From Aureimonas sp. AU22 (GTDB lineage Bacteria; Pseudomonadota; Alphaproteobacteria; Rhizobiales; Rhizobiaceae), in contig NZ_BBWJ01000014.1 in NCBI RefSeq assembly GCF_001463745.1, positions 213,662 to 277,661 on the forward strand: DNA of 64,000 nt. The letters run 5' to 3'. A program made the position numbers and the translations under genes. Positions 56,426-64,000 of this stretch are shown here, piece by piece. How positions within the stretch are numbered: position 1 is the first letter of the stretch; each line of letters starts with the position of its first letter. The notes beneath the pieces are model-generated. The model made no database searches. It saw nothing but the letters and a program-made list of their open reading frames with translations, and was not told the origin of the DNA.

Positions 56426-58060
56426 ATGAGTGCATACGACTTCGTTATCGCAGGCGGCGGAACGGCGGCGTGCGTCGCCGCCATGCGCCTCGTGCGCGAA
56501 CACGGCGCGCGCGTTCTCATCCTGGAGCGCGGGCCGGCCCGTACCGCCCGCCTGATGCGCATGCCGGCAGGGTACATGAAGTATCTGGCGCGCGACGACT
56601 TCCTCGAGATGCACAAGACCGCCGCACAGCCGCGCCTCGGCGGGCGTGCACCTATCGTGCCGCAGGCCAAGGCGCTCGGCGGCGGCAGCGCGGTCAACGC
56701 CATGGTCTACATGCGCGGGCAGCGCGAGGACTACGATGGCTGGGACGCGTATCTCGGCTCGGGCTCGGGCTGGGCCTACGAGGACCTCCTGCCGCATTTC
56801 CGCGCGCTGGAGCGCAACACGAAGTTCAACGATCGCTACCACGGGATCGACGGTGGGCTCCTCGTTTCCGACCCCGGAGCCCTGTGCGACACGACGCAGG
56901 ACTATCTCCTGACGGCGCAGGGGATGGGCATCCCGCTGAACCCCGATTTCAACGGCGCGCGGCAGGCCGGCGTCGGAGTGATGCAGCACACGATGGGCGT
57001 TCGGAACGGCCGGATGGAGCGCTGCGACGCCGTCACGGCCTTCATCGCCGACCTCCTGAACGACGAGCGCCTGACGATCGTCACCGGAGCGCAGGTCGAT
57101 CGCGTGCTGTTCGAAGGCGGCCGCGCGACGGGGCTTTCCTATCGGGTGAACGGACAGGTGAAGACGGTTCGCGCGGGCCGCGAGGTTCTGCTCGCCGCGG
57201 GCACCTACAACACGGCCAAGCTCATGATGCTGTCCGGCCTCGGGCCTGCCGATCACCTGCGTGAGCATGGGGTCGAGGTGGTCGCGGATCTACCCGGTCT
57301 CGGCTCCGCGCTTCAGGACCACCATGAGGTTCCCGTGATCGCGACCACGAAGGGGCCGAGCGGCTATTTCGGGCAGGACAAGGGCTGGCCGATGGTTCGC
57401 AACGGCCTGCAATACATGCTCTTCGCCTCCGGCCCGGTGACGACGACGGGCATCGAATCCTGTCTGTTCTACGACCCGGACGGCGGCGAGCGTCCGACGA
57501 TCCAGCTCTACTGCGCGCCGATCGTCTACCTCGATCGCGACGTCTCGAGTGCCAAGCCCAGCCACGGGGTGACGCTGACATCGTGCCTCCTGCGGCCGAA
57601 GGCGCGCGGCACGGTCCGGCTGCGCTCGGCCGATCCGGACGCCATGCCGCTTGTCGACTCGAACTTCTTCGGCCATCCCGACGACCTGCGCCTGACCGTC
57701 GCCTCACTGCGCTTCGCACGCGAGGTTCTGGCCTCGCGTCCGCTGTCGGACGGGATCAAGGACGAACTCCTGCCGGGCCGCGACGTGGCCGACGACGCGG
57801 GGCTCGAGGCCTTCTGCGGCAAGACGGTGAAGACGAACTACCACCCGGTCGGCTCCGCCCCGATGGGGCCGGACGCCGATCCGATGGCGGTGCTCGATCC
57901 GGCGCTTCGCGTACGCGAGGTGGAGGGCTTACGGGTGATCGATTGTTCGGCGATGCCGATGATCCCATCCGGCAACACCAATGCGCCGGTGATGGCGCTG
58001 GCGAGCCGCGCGGTCGATCTGATCGCAGGCGTCTCGCAGAGAGCGGGCGCGGCGGCTTGA
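56426..58060 (+). CDS. GMC-family FAD oxidoreductase
   Basis: 544 residues. The FAD motif VIAGGGTAACVAAMRL opens the protein; GMC signatures ALGGGSAVNAMVYMRGQRED and GREVLLAAGTYNTAKLMMLS follow. The catalytic His (NYHPVG) and Asn (NTNAPVMALAS) at the C-terminus are intact. The family oxidises alcohols such as choline, polyethylene glycol or sugar alcohols; the substrate is unknown. It follows the phosphatase by 85 bases and may be cotranscribed. Confidence 0.9.
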   Translation: MSAYDFVIAGGGTAACVAAMRLVREHGARVLILERGPARTARLMRMPAGYMKYLARDDFLEMHKTAAQPRLGGRAPIVPQAKALGGGSAVNAMVYMRGQREDYDGWDAYLGSGSGWAYEDLLPHFRALERNTKFNDRYHGIDGGLLVSDPGALCDTTQDYLLTAQGMGIPLNPDFNGARQAGVGVMQHTMGVRNGRMERCDAVTAFIADLLNDERLTIVTGAQVDRVLFEGGRATGLSYRVNGQVKTVRAGREVLLAAGTYNTAKLMMLSGLGPADHLREHGVEVVADLPGLGSALQDHHEVPVIATTKGPSGYFGQDKGWPMVRNGLQYMLFASGPVTTTGIESCLFYDPDGGERPTIQLYCAPIVYLDRDVSSAKPSHGVTLTSCLLRPKARGTVRLRSADPDAMPLVDSNFFGHPDDLRLTVASLRFAREVLASRPLSDGIKDELLPGRDVADDAGLEAFCGKTVKTNYHPVGSAPMGPDADPMAVLDPALRVREVEGLRVIDCSAMPMIPSGNTNAPVMALASRAVDLIAGVSQRAGAAA

Positions 58061-58079
58061 GAGCCGCGCCCGGACGCCC

Positions 58080-59147
58080 TCAGGCTGCGTTCGACACCTT
58101 CAGGCTGCCGGTCTTGTAGCGCTTGGCCATGTCGGCAAGGTCGATCGGCTTGATGCCCGAGGCGTGACCGGCAGTGCCGAACTCCTCGAAGCGCTGTGCC
58201 GCGAGCTTGGTGATCGCGGCCATGCCGGGACCGAGATACTTGCGCGGGTCGAACTCCTCGGGGTTCTCCGCGAAGACCTTGCGGATCGCGCCGGTGAGGG
58301 CCAGGCGGCAGTCCGTATCGATGTTGATCTTGCGCACGCCGTGGCGGATGCCGCGCTGGATCTCGGCGACCGGGACGCCCCAGGTCGGTTTGATGTCGCC
58401 ACCGTACTGGTTGACGATGTCCTGCAGGTCCTGGGGAACCGACGAGGAGCCGTGCATCACGAGATGGGTGTTCGGCAGCTTCTTGTGGATCGCCTCGATG
58501 ACGTTCATCGCGAGGACCTCGCCATCGGGCTTGCGCGAGAACTTGTAGGCGCCGTGGCTCGTGCCCATCGCGACGGCGAGCGCGTCCACATGCGTGTCCT
58601 CGACGAAGCGGGCGGCCTCGTCCGGGTCGGTCAAGAGTTGGTCGTGGTCGAGCGTGCCCTCGAAGCCATGGCCGTCCTCCTGCTCGCCGCCGCCGGTCTC
58701 GAGGCTGCCGAGAACGCCGATCTCGCCCTCGACCGAAGCGCCGCACCAGTGCGCCATATCGGAGACGCTGCGGGTGATGGCGGCGTTGTAGGCGTAGTCG
58801 GCAAGCGACTTGCCGTCCTCCTTGAGGGAGCCGTCCATCATCACGGAGGTGAAGCCGTGCTGGATGGCGGTGATGCACGTCGCTTCGTTGTTGCCGTGGT
58901 CGAGATGCATGCAGATCGGAATGTCCGGATGCATTTCCGCCAAACCCTCGATCAGACGGGCGAGGATGATGTCATTGGCATAGGCGCGCGCGCCGCGGCT
59001 CGCCTGAAGGATGACGGGCGAGTCCGTCTTGGCCGCGGCAGCCAGGATCGCTAGGCCCTGCTCCATGTTGTTGATGTTGAAGGCGGGCACGCCGTAGCTG
59101 TGCTCGGCGGCGTGGTCGAGAAGCTGGCGAAGCGTGATCAGGGCCAA
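58080..59147 (-). CDS. fba: Class II fructose-bisphosphate aldolase
   Basis: 355 residues from TTG 59147, with GGAGG 6 bases upstream. Zinc-dependent aldolase of the Calvin-type subgroup: [33 protein letters not shown] (catalytic Asp and metal His), [27 protein letters not shown] and [10 protein letters not shown]. It forms or splits fructose 1,6-bisphosphate; sedoheptulose bisphosphate is also possible. It ends the tkt-tpi-fba unit, with the GMC gene convergent. Confidence 0.94.
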   Translation of the reverse strand: MALITLRQLLDHAAEHSYGVPAFNINNMEQGLAILAAAAKTDSPVILQASRGARAYANDIILARLIEGLAEMHPDIPICMHLDHGNNEATCITAIQHGFTSVMMDGSLKEDGKSLADYAYNAAITRSVSDMAHWCGASVEGEIGVLGSLETGGGEQEDGHGFEGTLDHDQLLTDPDEAARFVEDTHVDALAVAMGTSHGAYKFSRKPDGEVLAMNVIEAIHKKLPNTHLVMHGSSSVPQDLQDIVNQYGGDIKPTWGVPVAEIQRGIRHGVRKINIDTDCRLALTGAIRKVFAENPEEFDPRKYLGPGMAAITKLAAQRFEEFGTAGHASGIKPIDLADMAKRYKTGSLKVSNAA

Positions 59148-59166
59148 AGGGTTCCTCCGGGCGGGG

Positions 59167-59931
59167 TCAGGACAGGGACGAGACGACGTCGGACACGATG
59201 GAGAGGTAACCCTCCGCATTCCAGGCGGACCGGCCGATGAAGAGGCCGTCGATATGCTCTTGGCCGGCAAGCTCGACGCAGTTGCCGGGATTGACGCTGC
59301 CGCCGTAGAGGACGGGCAGGGCGAAGCCGAGCTTCTCGCGCGTCAGCTCCTTGATGCGGGCGTGCTGTTCGTTCGCAAAGCCCGGCTCGGCCGGCGTTCC
59401 GCCTTCGCCGATCGACCAGACCGGCTCGTAGGCGACGATCACCTTGGCGGGCTGGCTCCAGTCGACGCGCGAGATCAGGGCTTCGGTCTGGCGGCGAAGG
59501 GCCTCCGCCGTGCGGCCGGCGTCGTATTCCTCGCGCGTATCGCCGATGCAGACGAGCGCCACGAGGCCGTGGCGGACAGCGGCCTCGGTCTTCAGGGCGA
59601 CCGTCTCGTCGGTCTCGCCGAAATGCTCGCGACGCTCCGAATGACCGATCTCGACGAGCCGTCCGCCGCAGTCCTTGACCTGCACGGGCGAGACTTCGCC
59701 GGTCCAGGCGCCGGCGTCCTTCCAATGCGCGTTCTGGGCGCCGACGATGATGTCGGTCTCGCCGAGCGCGTCGGCCACCCGGTGCAGGACGGTGAAGGGC
59801 GGGATCACGAAGAGCTGCGCCCGGTCGTCGCGTGCAAGGGACGAACCCGAGACGATCCGGCAGAAGGCGTCGGCCTCCGCGATCGTCTTGTTCATCTTCC
59901 AGCTGGTGCCGATCCAGGGACGTTTGGTCAT
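59167..59931 (-). CDS. TIM-family sugar-phosphate isomerase (EryH/TpiB-like)
   Basis: 254 residues, triose-phosphate isomerase fold. The catalytic residues are there: Lys12 (WKMN), His in [13 protein letters not shown] and Glu in [12 protein letters not shown]. However, the strictly conserved Asn of NWKMN is Ser10 (TSWKMN), and loop 6 reads IGEGGTPAE rather than IGTGKTAT. These changes and the neighbours suggest a tetrose-phosphate isomerase of the erythritol pathway. A true TpiA function remains possible. Confidence 0.85.
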   Translation of the reverse strand: MTKRPWIGTSWKMNKTIAEADAFCRIVSGSSLARDDRAQLFVIPPFTVLHRVADALGETDIIVGAQNAHWKDAGAWTGEVSPVQVKDCGGRLVEIGHSERREHFGETDETVALKTEAAVRHGLVALVCIGDTREEYDAGRTAEALRRQTEALISRVDWSQPAKVIVAYEPVWSIGEGGTPAEPGFANEQHARIKELTREKLGFALPVLYGGSVNPGNCVELAGQEHIDGLFIGRSAWNAEGYLSIVSDVVSSLS

Positions 59932-59967
59932 CGCGATTGCCTTGTCGGTTGTGCGGCGCAGATGCGG

Positions 59968-60000
59968 ACAGGGCCGGCCGATGCGATCGGCCGGCCCTGT
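59968..60000. terminator. 15-bp perfect hairpin between tkt and the TIM gene
   Basis: Arms 59968-59982 and 59986-60000 pair perfectly with a three-base loop (GCG). It follows the tkt stop on the - strand by about 20 bases. No T tract; a strong stabiliser or attenuator between the two genes. Confidence 0.65.
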
Positions 60001-60019
60001 TCGGGACGGGAGTTGCGGA

Positions 60020-62023
60020 TCAGGCGCCGGCCTTGGCGCGGGCCTTCTCGGCGACCTTCTCGGGCGTCAGCCCGAAGTGCTTGTAAAGGTCGGCGCCGGG
60101 GGCCGAGGCGCCGAAGCCGGGCAGGCCGACGACGTCGTCCTCCTCGTCCACGAAGCGCGTCCAGCCGAACGGGGAGGCGGCCTCGACGGCGATGCGCGGC
60201 GCCGAGCCGAGGACATCGTCGCGGTAGCTCTTGGGCTGTTTGGCGAAAAGCTCCCAGCAGGGCAGGGACACGACGGCGGCGCGCACGCCGCTCCCTGCCA
60301 GAAGCTTTTGCGCCGCCACCGCGATCTCGACCTCGGAGCCCGTCGCGAGGATCGTCACCTGTCGGGCGCCACCCTCGGCCTCGGCGAGAACGTAGCCGCC
60401 CTTGGCCGAGAGGTTCTCACCCTGCTGCCCGGTGCGCAGGGCCTTGAGGTTCTGGCGCGACAGGACCAGCGTCGTCGGCGACTTCGTCGCGTTCAGCGCG
60501 GCTTCCCAGCACTCGGCGGTCTCGACGCCGTCGGCCGGGCGCATGACCAGCATGTTCGGCATGGCGCGCAGCGAGGCGAGGTGCTCGATCGGCTGATGCG
60601 TCGGGCCGTCCTCGCCCTGGCCGATGGAATCATGCGTCATGACGTAGACGACCGGCTGGTGCATCAGCGCCGACAGGCGCATCGCCGGACGCGCGTAGTC
60701 GGAGAAGCACAGGAACGTGCCGCCGAACGGGGTGAAGCCGCCGTGCAGCGAGAGGCCGTTCATCACGGCGGCCATGCCGTGCTCGCGCACGCCGTAGTAG
60801 ATGTAGTTGCCGGTGGCGTCGGTGGCCGTGATCGGCTTCATCGCCCCGGCCTTCGTCAGGTTCGAGCCGGTGAGGTCGGCCGAGCCACCGATCAGCTTGG
60901 CGGACTTGGCCGCCAGAGCCTCGATGACGGTCTGGCTGGCCTTGCGCGTCGCCACGGAAGCCGCTTCGGAGGCGAACGTCGCCTTGACGTCGGCCAGGAT
61001 CGCGGCCGCGTCGCCGTCGAGCCCTTCCGCCATCAGGGCCTTCCAGGCATCGGCGTGGGCGGACGCGGCGAGGCGCTGTTCCCAGGCGTCGGCTTCCGCC
61101 GCGCCGCGGTGGCCCACGGCCTTCCAGAAATCGGTGACGACATCGGGCAGGACGAAGGGCTCGTGCGCCCATTCGAAATAGTCGCGGGCGTAGGCGATGC
61201 CCTCGGCGCCGATCGGCGAGCCGTGGACGCCGGAGGTGCCGGCCTTCTTGCCCGCGCCGTAGCCGATCGTGGTGCGGCAGGCGATCAGCGTCGGCTTGTC
61301 GGAGCGACGCGCGGCCTCGATCGCGGCAGCCACCGCCTCGGGATCGTGGCCGTCCACGGCGGCGGTGGCCCAGCCGGATGCTTCGACGCGGCTTGCGAGG
61401 TCGTCCGACGTCGAGAGGTCGGTCGCGCCGTCGATCGTGATGCGGTTGTCGTCCCACAGGACGATGAGCTTGTTCAGCTTGAGGTGGCCGGCCAGCGAGA
61501 TCGCCTCCTGGCTGACGCCCTCCATGAAGCAGCCGTCGCCGGCGATCGTGTAGGTGTAGTGCGAGACGAGTTCCTCGCCGAAGCGCTCGCGCAGGATCTT
61601 TTCACCGAGCGCCATGCCGACGGCGGTGGCGAGGCCCTGGCCGAGCGGACCGGTCGTGGTCTCGATGCCTGCGCCCTCGCCGAACTCGGGATGGCCGGCC
61701 GCCTTGGAATGGAGCTGACGGAAGCGCTTCAGCTCGTCGATCGTGAAGTCCTCGTAGCCCGTGAGGTGCAGGAGGCTGTAGAGGAGCATGGAGCCGTGGC
61801 CGGCCGACAGCACGAAGCGGTCGCGATCGGGCCAGTGCGGACGCTTGGCGTCGAACTTCAGGAACCGGCTGAACAGCACCGTCGCCGCGTCCGACATCCC
61901 GAGCGGCATGCCAGGGTGGCCCGACTTCGCCGCTTCCACCGCGTCTATCGACAGGAAGCGGATGCCGCTGGCCATCGCGCGGATTTCCTTGGCATCCAGG
62001 CTGGGAGCTTGTGTCGTATCCAC
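60020..62023 (-). CDS. tkt: Transketolase
   Basis: 667 residues from GTG 62023 (GAGG 5 bases before). Transketolase moves two-carbon units and needs thiamine diphosphate. Seen: SAGHGSMLLYSLLHLTGYED, the TPP motif TIAGDGCFMEGVSQEA...NKLIVLWDDN, YGVREHGMAAVMNGLSLHGG and HDSIGQGEDGPTHQPIEHL. It is first in the - strand unit and shares its control region with the SorC regulator. It could feed erythrose 4-phosphate into central metabolism. Confidence 0.96.
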   Translation of the reverse strand: MDTTQAPSLDAKEIRAMASGIRFLSIDAVEAAKSGHPGMPLGMSDAATVLFSRFLKFDAKRPHWPDRDRFVLSAGHGSMLLYSLLHLTGYEDFTIDELKRFRQLHSKAAGHPEFGEGAGIETTTGPLGQGLATAVGMALGEKILRERFGEELVSHYTYTIAGDGCFMEGVSQEAISLAGHLKLNKLIVLWDDNRITIDGATDLSTSDDLASRVEASGWATAAVDGHDPEAVAAAIEAARRSDKPTLIACRTTIGYGAGKKAGTSGVHGSPIGAEGIAYARDYFEWAHEPFVLPDVVTDFWKAVGHRGAAEADAWEQRLAASAHADAWKALMAEGLDGDAAAILADVKATFASEAASVATRKASQTVIEALAAKSAKLIGGSADLTGSNLTKAGAMKPITATDATGNYIYYGVREHGMAAVMNGLSLHGGFTPFGGTFLCFSDYARPAMRLSALMHQPVVYVMTHDSIGQGEDGPTHQPIEHLASLRAMPNMLVMRPADGVETAECWEAALNATKSPTTLVLSRQNLKALRTGQQGENLSAKGGYVLAEAEGGARQVTILATGSEVEIAVAAQKLLAGSGVRAAVVSLPCWELFAKQPKSYRDDVLGSAPRIAVEAASPFGWTRFVDEEDDVVGLPGFGASAPGADLYKHFGLTPEKVAEKARAKAGA

Positions 62024-62165
62024 GGTGTCCTCGTTTCCCTCGATCGCGGCCCGCGCGTCGTCGCGGGGCCTCCTTGCGGCGCGACCGGCCATGCCGGTCT
62101 CGCCTTGTGGTCCGTCACCAGAAACACGGGCAGCCGCTTGAATCAATGTCCGGCCGATGAAATTT

Positions 62166-62198
62166 GTTCATATGAACGCGTGTCTGTCATATGAACGC
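62166..62198. promoter_or_regulatory. CATATG operator pair before the SorC-family gene
   Basis: GTTCATATGAAC at 62166-62177 is a perfect palindrome. TCATATGAACGC occurs twice (62168-62179 and 62187-62198), 19 bases apart, on the same face of the helix. Position in the divergent tkt/regulator gap suggests a SorC-type operator. Confidence 0.65.
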
Positions 62199-62248
62199 AT
62201 AGAGTTGCGCGTGCCGAACCCGCGCGGGGCCGATCCGAAAGGGCCACC

Positions 62249-63223
62249 ATGGACGCCGTAGCACCCGCCGATGTCGATGCGATGATGCAGGTGGCTCGCC
62301 GCTACTACGAGGGGCAGGCGACGCAGGCGGAGATCGCGACCGAACTCGGGCTCTCCCGCATGAAGGTGAACCGACTGCTTCGCCAGGCGCGCGAGGCGGG
62401 AATCGTAGACGTGCGCATCCGCGTCCATCGCGCAGTGGAAGCCGATCTCGAGCGGCGGCTCCAGGAGCGGTTCGGGGTGAAGGCCGCGCTGATCGCCGTG
62501 GACCGGCGCGACCCCGAGGCGCAGCGGGCGGAAGTGGCGCTGCTCGTCGCCGACTATCTGGAGCGGGTGCTGCACGAGGGCGCGGTGGTGGCCGTCGGCA
62601 TGGGGCGCAACATCGCCGCCGTTGCGGAAACGCGCGGGCGCCCGATGCTGGAGTCGGCGACGTTCGTTTCCGCCACCGGCGGGGCGCACCAGGCGGGAGA
62701 GCCGGCCAACGCCGACCACATCTGCCGGAAGCTCGCGCGCCGATTCGGCGGCGTGCCCGAAACGCTCTACGCGCCCGCCTACGTTCCCGACGCCACCTTG
62801 CGCGCCGCCTTGATGCGCAACCCGACGGTGAAGCAGACGCTGGACCTCGGCCGCAGCGCCGCATTCGCCCTCGTCGGCGTCGGCGACCTCGGGGAGGCGA
62901 GCCATATGGCGCGCATGGGCTGGTTCCGCCGCGAGGAGCTGCTGGCGGCACGGGCGGCCGGCATCGTCGGCGACTTGATGGGTTACGACTTCTACGACAT
63001 TGAGGGCCGGGAGCGGAATGAGATCCTAGGCGGGCGCGTGGTCGGCCTGCGTCTCGCCGACATTCGCGCCATTCCGACCGCGATCGCGGTCGCCGCGGAG
63101 CCGACGAAGGCGATGCCGATCCTCGCAGCCCTTCGCACCGGCGCCATCGACGTGATCGCGACATCGCTGGCCAACGCCCACGGCATTCTGGCGCTCGATC
63201 AGGCCACCCGCGAGCGCGGATGA
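62249..63223 (+). CDS. SorC-family transcriptional regulator (EryD-like)
   Basis: 324 residues. The N-terminal HTH (ARRYYEGQATQAEIATELGL with SRMKVNRLLRQAREAGIVDV) and the C-terminal sugar-phosphate-binding domain (VAVGMGRNIAAVAETRGRPM; HARMGWFRREELLAA-type segments, GDLMGYDFYD) are as in SorC/DeoR-type regulators. The closest familiar relative is EryD of the erythritol operon. AAAGGG precedes the ATG. It probably controls both flanking units. Confidence 0.9.
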   Translation: MDAVAPADVDAMMQVARRYYEGQATQAEIATELGLSRMKVNRLLRQAREAGIVDVRIRVHRAVEADLERRLQERFGVKAALIAVDRRDPEAQRAEVALLVADYLERVLHEGAVVAVGMGRNIAAVAETRGRPMLESATFVSATGGAHQAGEPANADHICRKLARRFGGVPETLYAPAYVPDATLRAALMRNPTVKQTLDLGRSAAFALVGVGDLGEASHMARMGWFRREELLAARAAGIVGDLMGYDFYDIEGRERNEILGGRVVGLRLADIRAIPTAIAVAAEPTKAMPILAALRTGAIDVIATSLANAHGILALDQATRERG

Positions 63224-63227
63224 ATGC

Positions 63228-63255
63228 TTGATCGTTTGCACAGGGCTACGATATT
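63228..63255 (+). promoter_or_regulatory. Weak candidate promoter before rpiB
   Basis: TTGATC (63228-63233) and GATATT (63250-63255) are 16 bases apart, each with 4 of 6 consensus matches, 77 bases before the rpiB ATG. rpiB may also be read through from the regulator. Confidence 0.3.
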
Positions 63256-63332
63256 ATGATCTCAAAGGCGCCCCTCGGCGCCGTCGGCCGACAGCGTGTG
63301 GGCCGATGTTCCAATCGATCAGGTGAGACCCC

Positions 63333-63794
63333 ATGAAGATCATCCTCGGCGGCGACAGCGCCGGTCAGCCCCTCGTCCAGGCGATCAAGGACCATCTGGC
63401 GAACCGCGCGAACCTGACGGTCGTGGACGCCAGCCAGGCACCGGATGGATCGGCCGAAAAGTACGCCACGACGTCAGAGCGCATCGCGCGCGCGGTGGTC
63501 GACGGCGAATACGACCGTGCGGTCCTGTGCTGCGGCACCGGGATCGGCGTCAATATCTCAGCCAACAAGGTGCCGGGCATCCGTGCCGCTCTGACCCACG
63601 ACACCTATTCGGCCGAGCGCGCCGCCAAGAGCAACAACGCGCAGATCATCACGATGGGTGCGCGGGTCATCGGCCCCGAACTCGCCAAGGCGATAGTCGA
63701 CAAGTACCTGGAGTCGGAGTTCGACCCGGCAGGCTCGTCGGCTTCGAACGTCGACGCCATCGACGCCCTCGACCGCAAGTACAACGCAGGCTGA
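63333..63794 (+). CDS. rpiB: RpiB/LacA-family sugar-phosphate isomerase (EryI-like)
   Basis: 153 residues. The family catalytic region [20 protein letters not shown] with the [20 protein letters not shown] segment is intact. The N-terminal motif is GGDSAG, where ribose-5-phosphate isomerase B has DHAG/DHVG; that Ser is typical of the erythrulose-4-phosphate isomerase subgroup (EryI/DerI), as I recall it. It follows the EryD-like regulator. Function as true RpiB is not excluded. Confidence 0.88.
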   Translation: MKIILGGDSAGQPLVQAIKDHLANRANLTVVDASQAPDGSAEKYATTSERIARAVVDGEYDRAVLCCGTGIGVNISANKVPGIRAALTHDTYSAERAAKSNNAQIITMGARVIGPELAKAIVDKYLESEFDPAGSSASNVDAIDALDRKYNAG

Positions 63795-63820
63795 CCCGAG
63801 TTTTCAGAGCGTTTGAAACG

Positions 63821-63858
63821 AAAAGCCCGCCGCGTCCTTCGACGCGGCGGGCTTTTTT
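63821..63858. terminator. Strong bidirectional terminator
   Basis: A perfect 16-bp stem (63821-63836 with 63841-63856) with loop CTTC has A4 on the left and T6 (63853-63858) on the right. It serves rpiB on the + strand and the outer-membrane protein gene on the - strand. Confidence 0.93.
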
Positions 63859-63885
63859 CAAGTGTGAGCCAAAGGGCCCGGAGGC

Positions 63886-64000
63886 TTAGTTGAAGCGGTA
63901 GGACAGCTTCGCGGTGACCGTGTGGAAGTCGAAGTCGCCGTTCGAGCGGAAGTCCGTGAACTGGCCCGGGATCACCGCCGTGCCCGAACCGTCGAACGGA
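63886..64000 (-). CDS. Outer-membrane beta-barrel protein (3' end)
   Basis: Only the last 37 codons and the TAA stop are in the window. The end reads alternating polar/hydrophobic with aromatic residues, FDFHTVTAKLSYRFN, a typical last beta strand of small rhizobial outer-membrane proteins (Omp25/Omp31-like). The preceding stretch G-Q-F-T-D-F-R-S is loop-like. Family is inferred from the last strand alone. It is convergent with rpiB and uses the shared terminator. Confidence 0.6.
   Translation of the reverse strand, partial: PFDGSGTAVIPGQFTDFRSNGDFDFHTVTAKLSYRFN

Overview
The window looks like a chromosome segment from a high-GC alphaproteobacterium of the Hyphomicrobiales (rhizobia/Brucella/Aurantimonas side). 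The evidence is the gene set and order of the flagellar block (motE, motC, an atypical Rem/FtcR regulator, flaF-flbT, DUF1217), many GTG/TTG starts, ATGA/GTGA stop-start overlaps, and a rhizobial-type glycerol ABC transport operon. Genus cannot be decided from sequence reading alone. No tRNA, rRNA, insertion sequence, phage gene or CRISPR array was seen.

Positions 1-27479, all on the + strand, form a flagellar supercluster: the end of fliE, flgG-flgA-flgI-motE-flgH, fliL-fliP, one short divergent flagellin, fliF with a FliH-like protein, motB-motC-fliK, the regulator ftcR/rem, flgE, flgK-flgL, flaF-flbT-flgD-fliQ, flhA-fliR, a coiled-coil (FliJ-like) protein, a FlgJ-type rod-binding protein, FlgN, a membrane-anchored protein with a FliL-like layout, and a 731-residue DUF1217 protein made of about six repeats. 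Good terminators follow fliP, the flagellin, ftcR, flgE and fliQ, which splits the block into several transcription units.

Positions 27494-36737 hold a sugar-type ABC importer (binding protein, double ATPase, two permeases) with an SMP-30/gluconolactonase gene on the - strand. Divergent from it are a cytosolic GAF histidine kinase, a NarL-type response regulator and a FAD-linked 2-hydroxyacid dehydrogenase. The arrangement suggests uptake and oxidation of a sugar or sugar acid under two-component control; the substrate cannot be read from the sequence.

Positions 36823-46991 are a glycerol operon glpR / glpD-S-T-P-Q-U-V / glpK. Its two ABC ATPases carry complementary lesions that would leave one normal and one degenerate ATP site, and the end of glpQ has been partly duplicated. 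CGAAA repeats in front of glpD and glpR look like GlpR operators. A ribosome modulation factor gene with a clear sigma-70-like promoter follows at 47134-47398.

Positions 47464-52798 encode an aa3-type cytochrome oxidase: a lipoprotein subunit II, a fused subunit I-III, a small membrane protein, CtaG and a CopD-like protein, with a DUF2231 membrane protein divergent from subunit II. The K-pathway lysine of subunit I is a glutamine. Next come SelO, a ROK sugar kinase, an inositol-monophosphatase-family enzyme and a GMC oxidoreductase (52960-58060).

Positions 58080-63794 are two divergent carbohydrate units around a SorC-family regulator: class II aldolase, a TIM-family isomerase and transketolase on the - strand, the regulator and an RpiB-family isomerase on the + strand. 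Both isomerases have active-site changes that fit tetrose-phosphate isomerases of the erythritol pathway (EryH/EryI type) rather than housekeeping TpiA/RpiB. The window ends in a strong bidirectional terminator and the 3' end of an outer-membrane beta-barrel gene.
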